In this document: positions 7,314-9,615 of the stretch, piece by piece
Layout: each line of letters opens with the position of its first letter
How positions within the stretch are numbered: position 1 is the stretch's first letter
From: Ignavibacteriaceae bacterium
GTDB taxonomy: Bacteria; Bacteroidota; Ignavibacteria; Ignavibacteriales; Ignavibacteriaceae
Direction: 5' to 3'
NCBI GenBank assembly: GCA_026193755.1
Contig: JAPHUI010000252.1
Span: 1 to 9,615, forward strand
Length of the DNA stretch: 9,615 nt
Notes under the pieces: generated by a model
Told to the model about the DNA's origin: nothing
Databases searched by the model: none
Seen by the model: only the letters and a program-made list of their open reading frames with translations
Position numbers and translations under genes: made by a program

Positions 7314-7387
7314 GCACAACATTTGATTGATATTTAATTCATTTTCGATAAAAAGATTATTCACGGAAGTTAGGAGACAAAAAATTA

Positions 7388-7870
7388 ATGAATACTGGTC
7401 AATCATTTATGAGCATAGGGGCTATAATTCTTCTCTCCCTGGCATCGTTAAGTTTCAATTCTGCAGTTTTGCAAAACACTACATTAGAAACAGAGAATAA
7501 AGTCTATTTAACTGCCTTTTCACTGGCTGATGACTTGATTGAAGAAATTAAGCAAAAAGCGTTTGATGAAAAAACAATCGATTTCCAGGCAATAAATGTA
7601 AGCCAGTTAACTTATCCGCCGAATAAAGAATCCGGAGAAGTTTGGCCGTATTTCGATGATATCGATGACTATAATAATTATAATAAACCGGTCAGTCTTC
7701 CCCACTCAGAAGGTTATACTGTTTCGTGCATTGTTAATTATAGTAATGCAAATGGTGATGAAATATATGTTAGGAGTTTCTATAAAAAGGTTACTATAAA
7801 AGTAACAAGCGATTATATGAGCAGTCCTCTCTATTTGAGATTTGTCTTTTCATTACATTCAAAAAATTAG
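7388..7870 (+). CDS. PilV/GspI-like minor pilin or pseudopilin (cassette B, gene 1)
   Basis: 160 residues, paralogous to the cassette A gene 1 product: by eye 44 of the first 60 residues are identical without gaps, including the anchor FMSIGAIILLSLASLSF (7-23) and AFSLADDLIEEIKQKAFD (43-60). The middle (about 61-88) has diverged strongly. DIDDYNNY (91-98), PHSEGY and VSC (Cys114) are kept. The partner cysteine equivalent to Cys101 of copy A is missing, so no paired disulfide is expected. As in copy A there is no Gly before Phe7 and Gly replaces Glu at the +5 position. Ribosome binding site AGGAGA (7373-7377) stands 9-10 bases before the ATG. It lies downstream of the truncated copy and has no promoter-like element of its own. 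Presumed tip or minor subunit of a pilus-like or secretion apparatus. Confidence 0.7.
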   Translation: MNTGQSFMSIGAIILLSLASLSFNSAVLQNTTLETENKVYLTAFSLADDLIEEIKQKAFDEKTIDFQAINVSQLTYPPNKESGEVWPYFDDIDDYNNYNKPVSLPHSEGYTVSCIVNYSNANGDEIYVRSFYKKVTIKVTSDYMSSPLYLRFVFSLHSKN

Positions 7871-7876
7871 GAAGAT

Positions 7877-8461
7877 ATGAGTACAATTATAGATATCATG
7901 GGCTCTACATTTATAGCCGGATTACTTCTGCTATTAATTCTTAAGTTAAATCTTTTTATGTCTAACGCAAGCTATGCATCAGACAATGAATTGAAGATGC
8001 AGCAAAATGCAAAAACTTATGCAGAAATATTAAATTACGATTTTAGAAAAATCGGCTATAAACATGACGGAGTATCAATTATAACTGCCAAAAATGATCA
8101 ATTCAAATTTGTAGGCGATTTACAACGACCGGGTGAATCGGGATACGGCATAATTGATACAGTAGAATATTTTATAAGAGACTCTTCTTACTCACTGGGA
8201 ACGCTAAATCAAAATGATATTATTCTGGTCAGAGTTGTCAATAGTAAAGATTCTATCTCAGGCTCCTCACTGGGTTTAGTAAAATTGAATTTTTCTTATT
8301 TGGACAGTCTTAGCATTCCTACTAATATTTTATCAAAAATAAAATATATAAAAACTGAACTTTGGGTCGAACCAACGGAACCGGTCAATAATTTTTTAAC
8401 TGGGGAAAAGGACTCTGTTTTTACTTATTGGGAATTCACAATTAATCCAAGGAATATATAA
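7877..8461 (+). CDS. PilW/GspJ-like minor pilin or pseudopilin (cassette B, gene 2)
   Basis: 194 residues, paralogous to the cassette A gene 2 product. Shared landmarks are the anchor at about 8-22 (MGSTFIAGLLLLLIL), ASDNELKMQQNAKTYAEIL (34-52), YDFRKIGY (54-61), SGSSLGLVKLNFSYL, and the C-terminal FTYWEFTINPRNI. The calcium-type loop of copy A (DxNxDGxxD) is not kept: the aligned stretch here is DLQRPGESG, with Gln83 and Pro85 replacing Asn and Asp. This copy is 12 residues longer, partly through an insertion before the final strand (about 174-185). Its ribosome binding site AGGAAGAT overlaps the stop codon of gene 1, unlike copy A, which lacks one. No prepilin peptidase site is visible. A tip-complex role is inferred from family resemblance and neighbours. 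Confidence 0.7.
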   Translation: MSTIIDIMGSTFIAGLLLLLILKLNLFMSNASYASDNELKMQQNAKTYAEILNYDFRKIGYKHDGVSIITAKNDQFKFVGDLQRPGESGYGIIDTVEYFIRDSSYSLGTLNQNDIILVRVVNSKDSISGSSLGLVKLNFSYLDSLSIPTNILSKIKYIKTELWVEPTEPVNNFLTGEKDSVFTYWEFTINPRNI

Positions 8462-8462
8462 T

Positions 8463-9512
8463 ATGGGAAAAAGTTCATTACTAATTGTATTTGGGTTAAC
8501 AACAATCATTGCATTCTTCATTTTAAAATTAAACAGCAACTCAAAAGAAAATTTATCGACAACTGTAAATATGTTCGAGCAAACACAAGCCCGTTTAATT
8601 GCAAATACTGCTGTTGAGGTTTATCTGGAAAAACTTTATGATGATCCAACTCTTATAAATACTACTTCTTCACCACAAAGTCTCTTCAACGGAAGTTATG
8701 TTGTTAACCTGGCCGGAACTTTACCAGACGTTAGAGTAACGTCAACAGCTACATTTCTGGGTATACAACACATCTCAGTTGCTGATGCATTTCTTGAACC
8801 AATTACTTTTCCTAATATGCCCGGAGGAATGTATATCAGTGCTGATGCAGTGATTAATGCTAAAGAGATTGGAGATATGAACGTAAACGGACTCGATCAT
8901 GATCCGGACGGAACTTTGAAAGGTAATGGTAAGCCTGCTGTTTGGGGCATTGGCGTAGATAATCAAGCAGAAAAAGATGAGATAATTGCAGGCCTGAAAA
9001 AACCCGAGAATGTACAGGGATTAATTAATGAGGCTACAGGAGAAACTGGTTACCCAAGTGTTGGTGTTACAAATCTTGGATTAGACTGGGCAAAAATTTA
9101 TCAATTTCTGGCAAATGCAGCTGATCAAACATTCATAGAAGATATACCAAACGGCTCCGACCTTGGAACACTTCAAAAACCTAAAATTACTCTGGTAAAT
9201 GCAGATGCCAGCGAGAATAAGAGTATTATGATTAACGGGAATAATGGAGCAGGTATTTTGGTTGTTAACGGCAATATTAAATTCGCCGGTAACTTTGCTT
9301 TTAAAGGAATAATACTTTGCTATAAGAATAGTGATCTGAGTTTCGAATCAACGGGTACAAATCAAGTTATTGGTGGAATTATTGTAGCAGGCAAAAATGT
9401 CAGCTTTAAATTAACAGGAACAATGGATGTAATATACAGTAAAGATGTACTAGATTTGATCCGTGCAAATCTCAAATCAAATGGTTTTAAAATTCTATCC
9501 TGGTATGAATAG
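8463..9512 (+). CDS. PilX/GspK-like membrane-anchored protein with beta-solenoid-like C-terminus (cassette B, gene 3)
   Basis: 349 residues, paralogous to the cassette A gene 3 product but more diverged than genes 1 and 2. Anchor at about 5-21 (SLLIVFGLTTIIAFFIL), then LKLNSNSKENLSTTV and QARLIANTAVEVYLEKL (42-58), as in PilX/GspK proteins. A calcium-type loop is retained as NGLDHDPDGTL (Asp145, Asp147, Asp149, Gly150). Residues about 259-340 repeat the Gly/Asn-rich strand pattern (GAGILVVNGNIKFAGNF, FKGIILCYKNS, IGGIIVAGKNVSF), ending ILSWYE where copy A ends IASWWE. The ATG follows the stop of gene 2 by one base, with AAGGAA (8449-8454) as ribosome binding site within the last codons of gene 2. 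A new gene starts 42 bases downstream, with no terminator between, so the operon probably continues. Confidence 0.7.
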   Translation: MGKSSLLIVFGLTTIIAFFILKLNSNSKENLSTTVNMFEQTQARLIANTAVEVYLEKLYDDPTLINTTSSPQSLFNGSYVVNLAGTLPDVRVTSTATFLGIQHISVADAFLEPITFPNMPGGMYISADAVINAKEIGDMNVNGLDHDPDGTLKGNGKPAVWGIGVDNQAEKDEIIAGLKKPENVQGLINEATGETGYPSVGVTNLGLDWAKIYQFLANAADQTFIEDIPNGSDLGTLQKPKITLVNADASENKSIMINGNNGAGILVVNGNIKFAGNFAFKGIILCYKNSDLSFESTGTNQVIGGIIVAGKNVSFKLTGTMDVIYSKDVLDLIRANLKSNGFKILSWYE

Positions 9513-9553
9513 AATTATTTAATGAAACTATAGACTTCTTAAGAAGGGAAAAT

Positions 9554-9615
9554 ATGATGCACTTAAAAATAGATAGAGGCACTACTACAGTAGATCTGGC
9601 AAAGTACTCTGAATT
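9554..9615 (+). CDS. Partial gene, possible PilM/GspL-like actin-fold protein (start only)
   Basis: Only 20 codons and two bases lie in the window. The peptide MMHLKIDRGTTTVDLAKYSE has the IDxGTTxVxLA pattern of the first nucleotide-binding strand-loop-strand of actin-fold ATPases, which in pilus and type II secretion operons is the start of PilM or GspL. A ribosome binding site GAAGGG at 9543-9548 serves either ATG (9554 or 9557). Position just after a pilin-like cassette supports the reading, but 20 residues cannot prove it; another actin-fold kinase or an unrelated protein remains possible. Confidence 0.4.
   Translation, partial: MMHLKIDRGTTTVDLAKYSE

Larger units (their letters stand above)
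7115..7330 (+). pseudogene. Truncated copy of the PilV/GspI-like gene
   Basis: A 71-codon frame with a good ribosome binding site (AGGAG, 7101-7105). Its first 38 residues, including FISIGSVLLLSLISLRF and AVLGNS, align without gaps to gene 1 of both cassettes: by eye about 21 identities with the cassette A copy and about 18 with the cassette B copy. After MENE (about 7228) similarity stops. The remaining 33 residues are unrelated or too decayed to align, and the DIDD and VSC regions are absent. Divergence begins within about five bases of a hairpin (7234-7256). The copy carries the shared promoter-like element, so it seems to be the 5' end of a former first cassette gene. It could still be translated as a small membrane protein, since VAVYIFLLSIIS might form a second hydrophobic segment. 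Remnant is preferred; a functional micro-protein is not excluded. Confidence 0.7.

Noticed and set aside
4390..8966. Minus-strand open frames at 4390-4752 and 8775-8966
   Set aside because: Antisense to the pilin-like genes, whose frames are supported by the paralogous second copy.
3838..9512. Insertion sequence or phage origin of the duplicated cassettes
   Set aside because: No transposase, integrase, terminal inverted repeats or tRNA boundary is visible; base composition looks like that of the neighbours.

Overview
The window is an AT-rich stretch of a bacterial chromosome. It carries a mitochondrial-type aconitase, an NtrC-family sigma-54 response regulator, and a locus of type IV pilin-like or pseudopilin-like proteins arranged as two paralogous three-gene cassettes. 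The AT-rich composition, purine-rich ribosome binding sites, aconitase type and pilin-like proteins with a D-I-D-D-[FY]-N-N-Y motif suggest the Bacteroidota/Chlorobiota/Ignavibacteria side of the tree. This placement is an inference from general protein character, not a search result.

Layout. Positions 1-2100 (minus) hold the first 700 codons of aconitase; its C-terminus lies outside the window. A 173-base divergent gap separates it from a GTG-started NtrC-type regulator (2274-3644, plus). After a 193-base regulatory gap comes cassette A (3838-5881): a PilV/GspI-like, a PilW/GspJ-like and a PilX/GspK-like protein, almost without gaps between genes. A strong bidirectional hairpin terminator (5917-5951) lies between cassette A and a convergent stand-alone cyclic-nucleotide-binding-domain protein (6003-6434, minus). 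A 680-base AT-rich gap follows. Then comes a truncated copy of the PilV-like gene (7115-7330), and cassette B (7388-9512) with the same three genes in the same order. At the right edge a new gene begins (9554 onward) whose first residues look like an actin-fold nucleotide-binding strand, as in PilM/GspL.

How it fits together. The three proteins of each cassette resemble the minor pilins or pseudopilins that form the tip complex of type IV pili and type II secretion systems. A PilM/GspL-like gene directly after cassette B would suit such a machine. All six full-length proteins, and the truncated one, lack the classical prepilin peptidase site (Gly before Phe/Met, Glu at +5), so this would be an atypical or strongly diverged system. 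The upstream regions of cassette A and of the truncated copy share two short sequence elements. This suggests that the promoter was duplicated with the cassette and that both are controlled in common. The adjacent response regulator and the cyclic-nucleotide-binding protein are candidate regulators by position only.

The least explained parts are the duplicated cassette lacking prepilin signals, the shared upstream elements, and the truncated gene whose divergence point coincides with a hairpin.
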